The notes beneath the pieces are model-generated. The model saw only the letters and a program-made list of their open reading frames with translations, did no database searches and was not told the origin of the DNA. From Bacteroidota bacterium (GTDB lineage: Bacteria > Bacteroidota > Bacteroidia > Flavobacteriales_D > Sanyastnellaceae): a stretch of DNA of 64,000 nt. Below, piece by piece: positions 54,533-62,979 of this stretch. The DNA is taken from the NCBI GenBank assembly GCA_027619225.1, contig JAQCFW010000011.1, positions 1-64,000 on the forward strand, in the 5' to 3' direction. Each line of letters begins with the position of its first letter. Within the stretch, counting starts at the first letter, position 1. Both the position numbers and the translations under genes were made by a program.

Positions 54533-56566
54533 ATGAAACATTTGACTTTAACTCTTGGAGCACTCTGCATTTTCGCATTTGCTTCTGCCCAAAGACTGGA
54601 GACTCTTCATTCATTTGCGCACAAAATCACATCTGCAACTCAAGCTGAAGTTGCAAACTCACTACTTGCTGGCGAGGAAGCACGTTCTACTCAACGCGGA
54701 GGTGGAAACATCCTTTTTTCTGAAGATTTCTCTAGCGGATTCGATGGAGTAAACGGAAACGGAGCATGGACTACAATTGATAACGCGAACGATTCTTTGT
54801 GGATTTGGATTAGTCCAGACAACACGGGTTTCTACCACAATGGAGACGCTACAGGTGAAGTCCACCCAGCGGGAGAGTATTCAGGGAATACGGGTACTCT
54901 AGAGTCAGAAACTCCAGATAACGGTTGGATGATTTTTGACTGTGATTATTTCAGCACCCCTATAGCTGATGGATATCAAGACACAGACGGGTCTTTAACG
55001 AGCCCTCTTATAGACTTTACAAATGACGGGTCAGTGATCTTAAATTGGGACCAATACTTCCGTTACTGTTGCTACAATTATGCACCTATCTATGTAGATG
55101 TAACAAATGACGGTGGAATGACTTGGACGACGTTCGATGCTCACGGATCTTTTACAGAATCAGCAAATACTGCTTCAGCGAACCCACTTCCAACGACCCT
55201 GGATATTAGTTGTGTTGCTGCTTACAATGATTCTGTTCAGTTGCGCTTCTCATATATGCAGGCTCCTGAAGTAGGAACCGGATACAGCCACTACTATTGG
55301 GGTATTGATGATGTAGTTATAAGTTCAAACGAGAACGCTGATGACCTTGCAATGGTTCAACTAACAAACGGAGATATCTGGAATGTTTGGGAATACAGAG
55401 TGACACCCATGGAGCAGAAGATTGCCGCTGGAGACGGTGGAGTTCTTGCTGGAGTCCTTTACCGCAACAACGGAACTGAAAACCAAGAAAATGTGGAGGT
55501 TCTTGTTGAAGTTCTATCTGAGGAGGGAGATGTTCTTGCTTCTGTTAGTGAGACTATACCAACTGTATATTCTTTTGCAAACGGTCTCAACTGCCCAGCA
55601 AATTCACAGGACACCATCTACATTGCTACTGGATGGGAGCCCTCTGCAACAGGAAACTATATCCTTCGTTCTACTTTAATTTCGGGAAGCAGTACAGATG
55701 CTACTCCTGAAGACAACACAATGTCTAAGGTGATGGTTTACACAGATGATGAGTATGGTCACGATGACGAGGCTGCCTTAGATGGAGAGATGTTCCCAAG
55801 GGAATCTGATATTGAAGGTCTTTACGACCCTTCAGGTCAGGGAGCTTTTTACCACATGGTGAACGGTGGATCTACTGCTTACGGAATCACAGTTGATTTC
55901 GGTGCGAGCTGTGGTCTTAACATAGATGGCGATGAAGCGGAGTTAGAATTTGAGACACGCCTCTATTTCTACGACAATACAGTTGGAATTACTGACAGTC
56001 CTTTCGAGAGTGCTTTCTGGACATACGACCCAGCCTGGTCTAATGCAGGAGCGTACTATCTTGCATTTGAAGATCCCATCGAACTTGACGCTGATGCGGT
56101 TTATTTCGCAGCTGTAATTGCAGAATACGAAAGTGACGGAGGTTTAACGGTAAACGCTCAGCTTAATAGCGATACAGATAACAGTACTGGAGAGTTTAAC
56201 CAAGCGGGTGATGGAAGCTTTGTTTGGTTTGGATCTCAAGCATATTCTCCTGCAGTTCGCCTCATTTTAAGTGAGCGAGTAGGTGTGGATGAAATTGCGA
56301 ACCTGAATGGAATTAATTTAAACCAAAATATTCCTAACCCAGCTTCTAACGTTACGACTTTCAGTTTCGATCTAAACCAGAGCCGCTCAGTTCAGTTTGA
56401 GATTCGCGACCTAAGTGGACGTGTTATTACTCGCCTTGAAGAGGGTACTTTGGGAGCAGGTGCACACACGGTTACTTACGATGTAAGCGCACTTTCTAGC
56501 GGTTTATATACATATACACTCATTGCTGACGGTATTTCTATCACTAAAAAGATGGTTATCCGCTAA
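54533..56566 (+). CDS. T9SS type A cargo protein
   Basis: 677 residues with a signal peptide (LTLTLGALCIFAFASAQ). The domain order matches the preceding cargo gene: a jelly-roll-like region (SEDFSSGFDGVNGNGAWTTI, VILNWDQYFRYCC, PIYVDVTNDGGMTWTTF, YYWGIDDVVIS), a CARDB/Ig-like repeat (YRNNGTENQENVEVLVEVL), and a C-terminal T9SS domain (NLNQNIPNPASNVTTFSF, FEIRDLSGRVITRL, GLYTYTLIADGISITKKM). The two genes look like diverged paralogues (inference). The N-terminus has a Gly/Arg linker after the signal. A terminator at 56606 follows. Confidence 0.85.
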   Translation: MKHLTLTLGALCIFAFASAQRLETLHSFAHKITSATQAEVANSLLAGEEARSTQRGGGNILFSEDFSSGFDGVNGNGAWTTIDNANDSLWIWISPDNTGFYHNGDATGEVHPAGEYSGNTGTLESETPDNGWMIFDCDYFSTPIADGYQDTDGSLTSPLIDFTNDGSVILNWDQYFRYCCYNYAPIYVDVTNDGGMTWTTFDAHGSFTESANTASANPLPTTLDISCVAAYNDSVQLRFSYMQAPEVGTGYSHYYWGIDDVVISSNENADDLAMVQLTNGDIWNVWEYRVTPMEQKIAAGDGGVLAGVLYRNNGTENQENVEVLVEVLSEEGDVLASVSETIPTVYSFANGLNCPANSQDTIYIATGWEPSATGNYILRSTLISGSSTDATPEDNTMSKVMVYTDDEYGHDDEAALDGEMFPRESDIEGLYDPSGQGAFYHMVNGGSTAYGITVDFGASCGLNIDGDEAELEFETRLYFYDNTVGITDSPFESAFWTYDPAWSNAGAYYLAFEDPIELDADAVYFAAVIAEYESDGGLTVNAQLNSDTDNSTGEFNQAGDGSFVWFGSQAYSPAVRLILSERVGVDEIANLNGINLNQNIPNPASNVTTFSFDLNQSRSVQFEIRDLSGRVITRLEEGTLGAGAHTVTYDVSALSSGLYTYTLIADGISITKKMVIR

Positions 56567-56605
56567 GTAAAGAATAAGCGTAAAGCTTAGTAAATACTGG
56601 TAATT

Positions 56606-56641
56606 GAAGAGGCTTCCTATGTAGGTGGCCTCTTCTTTTTT
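56606..56641 (+). terminator. Rho-independent terminator
   Basis: GAAGAGGC (56606-56613) pairs with GCCTCTTC (56628-56635), loop of 14 bases, then six T residues. It lies between the second T9SS gene and the GH3 gene. Confidence 0.85.
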
Positions 56642-56662
56642 ACGACTTGTTTTATTCTTCAG

Positions 56663-56674
56663 TACTTTCGCATC
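56663..56674 (+). promoter_or_regulatory. GH3-operon promoter -7 box
   Basis: TACTTTCG (one mismatch to TAnnTTTG), CATC, then the GH3 ATG at 56675. It lies just after the preceding terminator, which supports a new transcription unit here. Confidence 0.6.
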
Positions 56675-58162
56675 ATGGGATTGAAAGCTTCATTAAGTAA
56701 ACCGTTCGCTAGAGCGGCTATGGTAGAGTTGCGAACTAAGTCGGCTCAACCAGCTAATGCGCAGTTAAAACAATTGAATGAAATTGTTAAAACGGCAGAG
56801 AAAACTTCGTTTGGAAAAGATCATGGATTGAGAGATGGAATGTCTATTGAGGCATACCAAAGAGCAGTGCCTGTGAATGACTACGAAGGAATAAAATCGT
56901 ATTTAGAAAGAGCGGTTGCAGGAGAGAAAAATGTTGTTTGGCCTGGATTGCCTTTGTACTTTTGTAAAACGAGCGGAACCACCTCAGGAGCGAAATATAT
57001 TCCCATTACAGAGGCTAGCCTTTCGAACCACATTAATGCCGCTAGGAACGCCCTTCTTGCAAGAATTGTAGGTTCTGGAGATGCGAGTTTTGTGAGCGGT
57101 AAAATGATTTTCATTCAAGGCAGTCCAGAACTGGATAAAACTGAAGGGGGAATTAACTTAGGTCGTCTTTCTGGAATCGTCGCACACCACGTACCTAAAT
57201 ATCTACTTCGCAACCGTCTTCCTTCGATGGAAACGAACTGCATTGAGGATTGGGAAGAAAAATTGGATGCAATCGTCAAGGAAACAGCAGACCAAGACTT
57301 GCGCTTAGTTAGCGGTATCCCTACCTGGGTTCAGATGTATATCGAAAAACTCCTCAAGTTCACCGGTAAAAAGACTGTGGAGGAGGTATTCCCGAACTTG
57401 AGCCTGTTTGTTCATGGAGGAGTGTCTTTCACGCCTTATGCTGAGAAGTTTAAACAGCTCATCGGTTTTGATATCGCTCGTGTTGAGCTTTACCCTACTT
57501 CTGAGGGGTTCATTGCTTTCCAGGACAAACCAGATGTTGAGGGCATGTTGCTCAATATCGCTGACGGTATTTTCTATGAGTTTATTCCCATGGATAAATA
57601 CACCACGACCCGTCCTAGATTAACCATAGAACAAGTTGAATTGGGGGTACAATATGCAATTATACTGACTACCAATGCCGGGTTATTCTCATACGATATA
57701 GGTGATACCATTAAGTTTGTTTCTCTTGAGCCACATAGAATTGTCGTTACTGGGAGGACGAAGCATTTCACGAGCGCCTTCGGCGAGCATGTGATTGCAG
57801 AAGAAGTAGAGGCGGCGCTTGCCCAGGCAGTTGAAGCAAATGGTGGAGTAGTGTCTGATATGCATCTCGCTCCTGAAGTGAAACCTAAGAAAGGAAAGCC
57901 CTATCACGAGTGGTTAATCGAGTTTGAGTCTAAGCCCAAGGACATTAAAAAATTTGCTGCAGATCTCAACCAAGCTTTGTGCGACCGCAACACTTACTAC
58001 AACGATTTGCAGAAGGATGGAGTCCTTGCATCAGCACAGGTGACAGCCTTAAAGTCTGGTAGTTTTATTAAAGCGATGAAGTCTAAAGGCAAGTTGGGAG
58101 GCCAAAACAAATCACCCCGACTCGCCAACGATCGATCTTTTGCAGATATTTTACTCTCCTAA
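56675..58162 (+). CDS. GH3-family acyl-amido synthetase-like protein
   Basis: 495 residues matching the GH3 superfamily of the ANL-type adenylating enzymes: KTSFGKDHGLRDGMSIEAYQ, the phosphate-binding FCKTSGTTSGAKYIPITEAS, GGVSFTPYAEKFKQL, LYPTSEGFIAFQ, YDIGDTIKFVSLEP and VTGRTKHFTSAFGEHV. Plant GH3 enzymes join amino acids to acyl acids such as auxin; bacterial substrates are largely unknown. It starts a unit with the uridine-kinase-like gene (13 bases between), an ArsC-like gene, an EamA gene and 3-hydroxyanthranilate dioxygenase. Confidence 0.92.
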   Translation: MGLKASLSKPFARAAMVELRTKSAQPANAQLKQLNEIVKTAEKTSFGKDHGLRDGMSIEAYQRAVPVNDYEGIKSYLERAVAGEKNVVWPGLPLYFCKTSGTTSGAKYIPITEASLSNHINAARNALLARIVGSGDASFVSGKMIFIQGSPELDKTEGGINLGRLSGIVAHHVPKYLLRNRLPSMETNCIEDWEEKLDAIVKETADQDLRLVSGIPTWVQMYIEKLLKFTGKKTVEEVFPNLSLFVHGGVSFTPYAEKFKQLIGFDIARVELYPTSEGFIAFQDKPDVEGMLLNIADGIFYEFIPMDKYTTTRPRLTIEQVELGVQYAIILTTNAGLFSYDIGDTIKFVSLEPHRIVVTGRTKHFTSAFGEHVIAEEVEAALAQAVEANGGVVSDMHLAPEVKPKKGKPYHEWLIEFESKPKDIKKFAADLNQALCDRNTYYNDLQKDGVLASAQVTALKSGSFIKAMKSKGKLGGQNKSPRLANDRSFADILLS

Positions 58163-58175
58163 CTTTATTTAAGGC

Positions 58176-58787
58176 ATGAAAATCGTCGCATTAACTGGAG
58201 GCAGTGGATCAGGAAAATCAACAATTCTAAATGGAATTAGAGATCACTTCGGCGACGACATTACAATTCTGTCTTTAGATGATTATTACCGCCCTATATC
58301 GGAAATTCCGGTTGATGATAAAGGCGAGACTAACTTTGATTTGCCCGAGGCGATTATCTATGACAATCTAGTTAGAGATATTTACGCTTTACAAAGAGGA
58401 GAGACAGTAGAGATCGACACATATACTTTTAACAGAGATATGATGAAATCTGAATGTGTCATAAAAACCCCAAGTCTTTGGCTTATTGTTGAAGGTTTAT
58501 TCGCTCTTCACGATATGAGAGTTCGGGAAATGATAGACATTAAGGTCTTTATCTCAGCTTCAGTCGAAACAAGGTTAAAACGAAGGAAATATCGAGATCT
58601 AACTATTCGTGGCTATAACAACAGGGAGGTTCAATATCAGTGGGACAATCATGTGAGACCTTCGGACATTGAGTTTATCCAACCTTGGAAGGAAAAATGC
58701 GATGTTGTCATTGACAACGAGGACAATTGGCAAGAAGGCGTTGCTCATTTGATTCGAAAAATGGATGTGGTTTCTGAAAAAGTTTAA
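58176..58787 (+). CDS. Uridine kinase-like protein
   Basis: 203 residues of the phosphoribulokinase/uridine kinase family: Walker A GGSGSGKSTILNG at residues 8-20, LSLDDYYRP, ETNFDLPEAIIYDNL, DTYTFNRD and LIVEGLFALHDMRVREMIDI. It likely phosphorylates uridine or cytidine with ATP or GTP; a related small-molecule kinase activity cannot be excluded, as the family has diverged members in Bacteroidota. It is the second gene of the GH3 unit. Confidence 0.85.
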   Translation: MKIVALTGGSGSGKSTILNGIRDHFGDDITILSLDDYYRPISEIPVDDKGETNFDLPEAIIYDNLVRDIYALQRGETVEIDTYTFNRDMMKSECVIKTPSLWLIVEGLFALHDMRVREMIDIKVFISASVETRLKRRKYRDLTIRGYNNREVQYQWDNHVRPSDIEFIQPWKEKCDVVIDNEDNWQEGVAHLIRKMDVVSEKV

Positions 58788-58797
58788 TCATTCTTAG

Positions 58798-59151
58798 ATG
58801 AAAAAAGCATTTACACTCCCAACTTGTAAAACATGCCAACGCATTTTTGACGACATTTCCCCCGAATTGAAAGGTTGCGAAATCGTAAACATCAAAGAAA
58901 GCGGAATCTCTTCTGCGGATCTTGACGCTATGAAAAACCTTGCGGGTTCATACGAAGCCCTTTTTTCAAGGCGTGCTATGAAATTCAGAAGTTTGGGACT
59001 CGCTGAAAAAAGCTTGTCAGAGCAAGATTATCGCACGCTCATCTTGGGAGAATACACCTTTTTAAAGAGACCTGTTTTTTTATTTGATGATTTAGTCACT
59101 GTCGGATCTCGCAAGTCTGAAGTAGAGAAAGCAAGAGAACGTCTTGGCTAG
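58798..59151 (+). CDS. ArsC/Spx-like thioredoxin-fold protein
   Basis: 117 residues. The N-terminal TLPTCKTCQRIFDDI shows a CxxC at residues 10-13, and the helical insertion and the RPVFLFDDLVTVGS segment match the ArsC/Spx family. Arsenate reductases need one Cys plus three arginines; the match here is partial (RRAMKFR), so actual arsenate reduction is uncertain and a redox-adaptor role is possible. It overlaps the next gene by eight bases. Confidence 0.8.
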   Translation: MKKAFTLPTCKTCQRIFDDISPELKGCEIVNIKESGISSADLDAMKNLAGSYEALFSRRAMKFRSLGLAEKSLSEQDYRTLILGEYTFLKRPVFLFDDLVTVGSRKSEVEKARERLG

Positions 59152-60112
59152 AGACAATCCCATTGCGGCTCACCTGGCTCTATTTATTGTTGGAGCCATC
59201 TATGCAGGAAACTATGTGGTAGCCAAAGGGATTATGCCTGATGTAGTAGGTCCCTCCGGGTTTATCGTTCTAAGAGTGGTGGGAGGCTCTGCCATGTTTC
59301 TATTAACGATGGCTTTGACTGGATTTTTCAAACGAGATCTTAGAATTTTTGAAAAAATAGACAGACAGGATTGGTGGAGATTTATCGCAAGTGGTCTTAG
59401 TGGAGTTGCGATCAACCAACTTTGTTTTTTTAACGGGCTCTCCCTCACAAGCCCCATTAATGCGTCACTAATCATGACGATAACCCCCATTTTCGTTCTG
59501 ATAGTCAGCTCAGTTCTTTTAGGATCTATCATCACAAAAAGAAAACTAATCGGAATTTTTATCGGTGGTTTAGGCGCTGCGATGTTGTTGATGTACTCAA
59601 CTGAATACACTGGCACAGACAACACTTCAGGGACAAGCATGCTGGGAGATACGTTCATTTTAATAAACGCATTGTCCTATGGAATTTATCTCGTGGTGGC
59701 GAAGCCGCTTATGCAAAAATACAGACCCCTTACAGTAATCACTTGGGTATTTATCATAGGAACCGTTTTCGTGCTCCCTATAGGTTGGAACCAAACCACA
59801 CAAATTATGTGGAGCGAGTTAACCTCCTCACACATACGCTCGATCGCATATGTCATTTTAGGCACAACTTTCTTAGCCTATCTCTTAAATATCATTGCTT
59901 TAAAACGGGTCGCACCGGTTGTTGTAAGCATTTATATTTATTTACAACCCCTTCTCGTACTCGTTTTAGTGGGCGTTTTAGCTCTTTTAGGAGCGAGTGA
60001 ATACCACAAAGATCTAAATTTAATGACGGGAGTCTGTACTGTGGCGATATTCACAGGGGTTTGGTTAGTGAGTGTTCCAAGGGGTTGGAAAATGATGGGA
60101 GGAAAGTCGTAA
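59144..60112 (+). CDS. EamA-family (DMT) transporter
   Basis: 322 residues with ten predicted membrane helices in two EamA repeats: AIYAGNYVVAKGIMPDVVGP in helix 1, NQLCFFNGLSLTSPINASLI, TPIFVLIVSS, GISIYLVVAKPLM-like segment in helix 6 and YLQPLLVLVLVGVLALLG near the end. The substrate is unknown. The start is TTG at 59144 with an eight-base overlap with the ArsC-like gene. It is encoded just upstream of 3-hydroxyanthranilate dioxygenase, so an aromatic or pyridine metabolite is one possible cargo (speculative). Confidence 0.87.
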   Translation: MARDNPIAAHLALFIVGAIYAGNYVVAKGIMPDVVGPSGFIVLRVVGGSAMFLLTMALTGFFKRDLRIFEKIDRQDWWRFIASGLSGVAINQLCFFNGLSLTSPINASLIMTITPIFVLIVSSVLLGSIITKRKLIGIFIGGLGAAMLLMYSTEYTGTDNTSGTSMLGDTFILINALSYGIYLVVAKPLMQKYRPLTVITWVFIIGTVFVLPIGWNQTTQIMWSELTSSHIRSIAYVILGTTFLAYLLNIIALKRVAPVVVSIYIYLQPLLVLVLVGVLALLGASEYHKDLNLMTGVCTVAIFTGVWLVSVPRGWKMMGGKS

Positions 60113-60143
60113 TTTGGGCTTAGAAATTTAAAACAAAGAAATT

Positions 60144-60674
60144 ATGGCTATTAGGAGACCTTTCAACCTTGCGAAGTGGATTGAGGAGAATCGCGAACTG
60201 CTGAAACCGCCCGTAGGCAATAAGAATCTGTATGTAGATAGCGGTGATTATATCGTGATGATCGTTGCCGGGCCTAACGCTCGCCAGGATTATCATTATA
60301 ACGAAACGGAGGAGCTTTTTTATCAGCTAGAAGGGGATATCTGCGTAAAGATTCAGGAAAACGGCAAGGCCGTTGATGTGCCGCTTTCAAAAGGTGATAT
60401 GTTTCTTCTCCCCGCAAAAACGCCCCACAGTCCTGTCAGATCGGAGAACTCTATCGGTCTTGTCATTGAGAGAAAGCGTGAAGCTGGACACAAAGACGGA
60501 CTGATGTGGTTTTGTAATGGCTGCAATACAATTCTCCATGAAACATATTTCAAACTCACGAACATCGAGAAAGATTTTCAATCTCGATTTATTGAGTTTT
60601 ATGGCTCAGAAGATCTCCGCACTTGTAAAAATTGTAGAGAGGTGATGGATGCAGATCCTAGGTTTGTTAATTAA
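60144..60674 (+). CDS. nbaC: 3-Hydroxyanthranilate 3,4-dioxygenase
   Basis: 176 residues, cupin fold. The Fe ligands are recognised as His and Glu in DYHYNETEELFYQLEG and His in AKTPHSPVRS. The C-terminal rubredoxin-like zinc site is CNGCN and CKNCRE, present in bacterial members. It opens 3-hydroxyanthranilate to aminocarboxymuconate semialdehyde, which cyclises to quinolinate for NAD. It is the last gene of the GH3 unit, 31 bases after the EamA gene. The previous pathway step, kynureninase, is at 47.3-48.6 kb. Confidence 0.95.
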   Translation: MAIRRPFNLAKWIEENRELLKPPVGNKNLYVDSGDYIVMIVAGPNARQDYHYNETEELFYQLEGDICVKIQENGKAVDVPLSKGDMFLLPAKTPHSPVRSENSIGLVIERKREAGHKDGLMWFCNGCNTILHETYFKLTNIEKDFQSRFIEFYGSEDLRTCKNCREVMDADPRFVN

Positions 60675-60755
60675 CAGTTGGGTGAAAAATTCTGACATGT
60701 AGATGTCTTAGATTGCTGTTTTAGATTGAAATACTGAAATTTTATTGATTCTGAT

Positions 60756-62915
60756 ATGAAAAATTTATTCTTTGGCTTTCTAACGTTACTAATAGCCCCA
60801 CTAGCTTCTAATGCCCAAATCGACTGTGTTGTCGACCTCGTATTTGAAGCTTATTTTGAATATGTAACTGTTGGTTCTGTTGACTTCCCGGAGGGAGCGA
60901 CACTGAATTGGAGTATCAACGGCGAGATGATGAATAACGGCAGTGACGTTATCGATCTGTCTTTTGGTTTATTTTTAAATGGTCCCGTCACAGTGTGTGT
61001 TTCATTTGTGTCAGATGCATGTCCTGAGGGAGTAGAGATTTGTGAGACTGTGGATTTGAATGATATAATAGGCGGCGGCAGCGATTGTCCTGAGATATTA
61101 GGTGCGATGCAGCAATCCACGGGTCCATGCAATTGGATCTTCGAAGTAGAAGGATCAGGAGAGGGCGCTGAAGTGAATTGGGATTTCGGTGATGGAACCG
61201 GAGAATCGGCAGGTCATATCGCAGATCACCATTATGCTGAAGATGGAGATTATATTGTTACAGCGGCCTACTCGGATTTGCTGTGTGAAGGAGTTGTCTT
61301 GTCAACTGTTATTTCAGTAGAAGGGTGCGGAGAAGTCGAAGATGATTGTACGATAGAATTTGATTATGAGTTTTACGATGGCTACGCAATTTTCGAGGCA
61401 TACAATTACCCGGAAAATGTTGAATTGGTTTGGACCTATAACAATGAGGTATATGCTACAGGAACTCATATTATTGAAGTTTTGGAGCCCAATCCTTTTC
61501 CTGAAGATGGAGTTACTATTTGTGTAGGGTATGAGAGTGAGAACTGCCCTGAAGGTGTTTTTGCATGTGAGTGGTTAGGAATGGAGGACGAATGTGAACT
61601 GGAATTGGATGGATGGTTTGAAAACAATATGGGGTATTTTGAAGCGTACGGATATCCAGCCGAAGTAAATTTAATTTGGAGTATTAATGGAGCTGTTGTT
61701 GCTGAAGGTGTCAATGAGGTTGAATTAATGAACGCCGATTTTCCAGAGGGTTTTCATCTATGTGTTTGGTACCACAATGATGAATGTGGCGTTGTAGAAA
61801 CATGTGAATGGATAAACCCTGCGGGGGGTGACTGCCCAGAGCAAATTGAGGTAATCTTTCCTAAGTGGGACATGTGTTCTTGGGCGTTTGGGCTTGCGAA
61901 TGGTGAAGAAAACAGTGATGTTTCTTGGGATTTTGGAGATGGATCTGAAGTTGAAGGAGGATCGTTTTGGGCGTCACACAATTATGAGTCAGATGGAGTC
62001 TACCTCGTATCAGTTCAGTATTATAGTGAATCATGTCCAGATGGAGTTTCCCTACATCTTACCATCGTGGTTGAAGGTTGTGGAGAAGAGGATTGCATTA
62101 ACCAAGACCAAATAGATAACGATATGTTATGTACAGAAGAGTGGAATCCAGTTTGTGGCTGTGACGACATTACTTATTCTAATCATTGTTACGCATACTA
62201 TTACGGAGGAGTTACTTCTTGGGTAGAAGGAGAATGTGAAAATCAAGGATGTATTTACGAAGATGGCACCTTTTACAATGTTGGGTCAGAGGTTTTTTTA
62301 AGTGAATGTGAATATATATACTGCGAAGGCCCTAACAATTGGTCTAGCGTCATTGAAATTCCAGATTGTGGTGAAGAAGAATTTTGTCCAAATAACATAA
62401 ATATTATTCCTCCTAAATGGGATTTTTGTACCTGGGCATTTGAAATAGATACAGTATGGATGGGTGCTGGAAATCCTCCGTCTTGGATGGAAGTTGGTTG
62501 GGATTTTGGTGATGGCTCGGTCCTCTCTAACGAAGATTTTTGGTCACATCATGTTTATGACACGGATGGCGTCTATGAAGTCAATGTTCAATATTGGGAT
62601 TCAAATTGTCCGAATGGTGTAGAGCTTTCTGTCGTTATCCAGGTTGAAGGTTGTGGTGAGGTGGGCGTAAATCATCTAGAGGATGCATCATCATGGAATG
62701 TTTTCCCTGTTCCCACTTCTGAAGGGGTTACAGTGCGTGGATTGCCTCTCGGGCTTTGGCCTGTGAAGATGTATGATTATCAGGGTCGAGTGGTTCTTGA
62801 AGTGGCTGTATCAAACGGTGAGACGATATCCCTTAAAGAGTTAATCAACGGCTGGTATACAATGCAAATTGTAGGTGTTGAAAGCTCTGCGAAAAGAGTT
62901 GTCATACAGAGATAA
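60756..62915 (+). CDS. Modular PKD/Kazal T9SS surface protein
   Basis: 719 residues with a signal peptide (FLTLLIAPLASNAQ). Repeated beta modules alternate: a CxxxE...WSINGE type near 23-103, 196-270 and 277-345; PKD domains near 110-190 (VNWDFGDGTGE), 358-440 (VSWDFGDGSEV) and 541-634 (VGWDFGDGSVL); a Kazal-type domain near 445-494 (CTEEWNPVCGCDDITYSNHC); and a small Cys-rich segment (CIYEDGTFYNVGSEVFLSEC) after it. The T9SS domain ends the protein (NVFPVPTSEGVTV, GWYTMQIVGVESSAKRVV). The role is probably adhesion or protease inhibition at the surface (inference from domain types). Confidence 0.88.
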   Translation: MKNLFFGFLTLLIAPLASNAQIDCVVDLVFEAYFEYVTVGSVDFPEGATLNWSINGEMMNNGSDVIDLSFGLFLNGPVTVCVSFVSDACPEGVEICETVDLNDIIGGGSDCPEILGAMQQSTGPCNWIFEVEGSGEGAEVNWDFGDGTGESAGHIADHHYAEDGDYIVTAAYSDLLCEGVVLSTVISVEGCGEVEDDCTIEFDYEFYDGYAIFEAYNYPENVELVWTYNNEVYATGTHIIEVLEPNPFPEDGVTICVGYESENCPEGVFACEWLGMEDECELELDGWFENNMGYFEAYGYPAEVNLIWSINGAVVAEGVNEVELMNADFPEGFHLCVWYHNDECGVVETCEWINPAGGDCPEQIEVIFPKWDMCSWAFGLANGEENSDVSWDFGDGSEVEGGSFWASHNYESDGVYLVSVQYYSESCPDGVSLHLTIVVEGCGEEDCINQDQIDNDMLCTEEWNPVCGCDDITYSNHCYAYYYGGVTSWVEGECENQGCIYEDGTFYNVGSEVFLSECEYIYCEGPNNWSSVIEIPDCGEEEFCPNNINIIPPKWDFCTWAFEIDTVWMGAGNPPSWMEVGWDFGDGSVLSNEDFWSHHVYDTDGVYEVNVQYWDSNCPNGVELSVVIQVEGCGEVGVNHLEDASSWNVFPVPTSEGVTVRGLPLGLWPVKMYDYQGRVVLEVAVSNGETISLKELINGWYTMQIVGVESSAKRVVIQR

Positions 62916-62932
62916 GGCGGGCTATTAGTGTA

Positions 62933-62940
62933 TATATTCG
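62933..62940 (+). promoter_or_regulatory. -7 box upstream of the DUF2723 gene
   Basis: TATATTCG, one mismatch to TAnnTTTG, 39 bases before the ATG at 62980. No good -33 box is seen. Confidence 0.35.
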
Positions 62941-62979
62941 CGGTGCAATTATTTGCGAAAAACTGAATTGCCTGATTGA

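Noticed and set aside
58798-59151. Calling this gene arsC (arsenate reductase)
   Set aside because: The CxxC and fold fit the ArsC/Spx superfamily, but the full set of arsenate-binding arginines is not evident and no arsenic genes are nearby.
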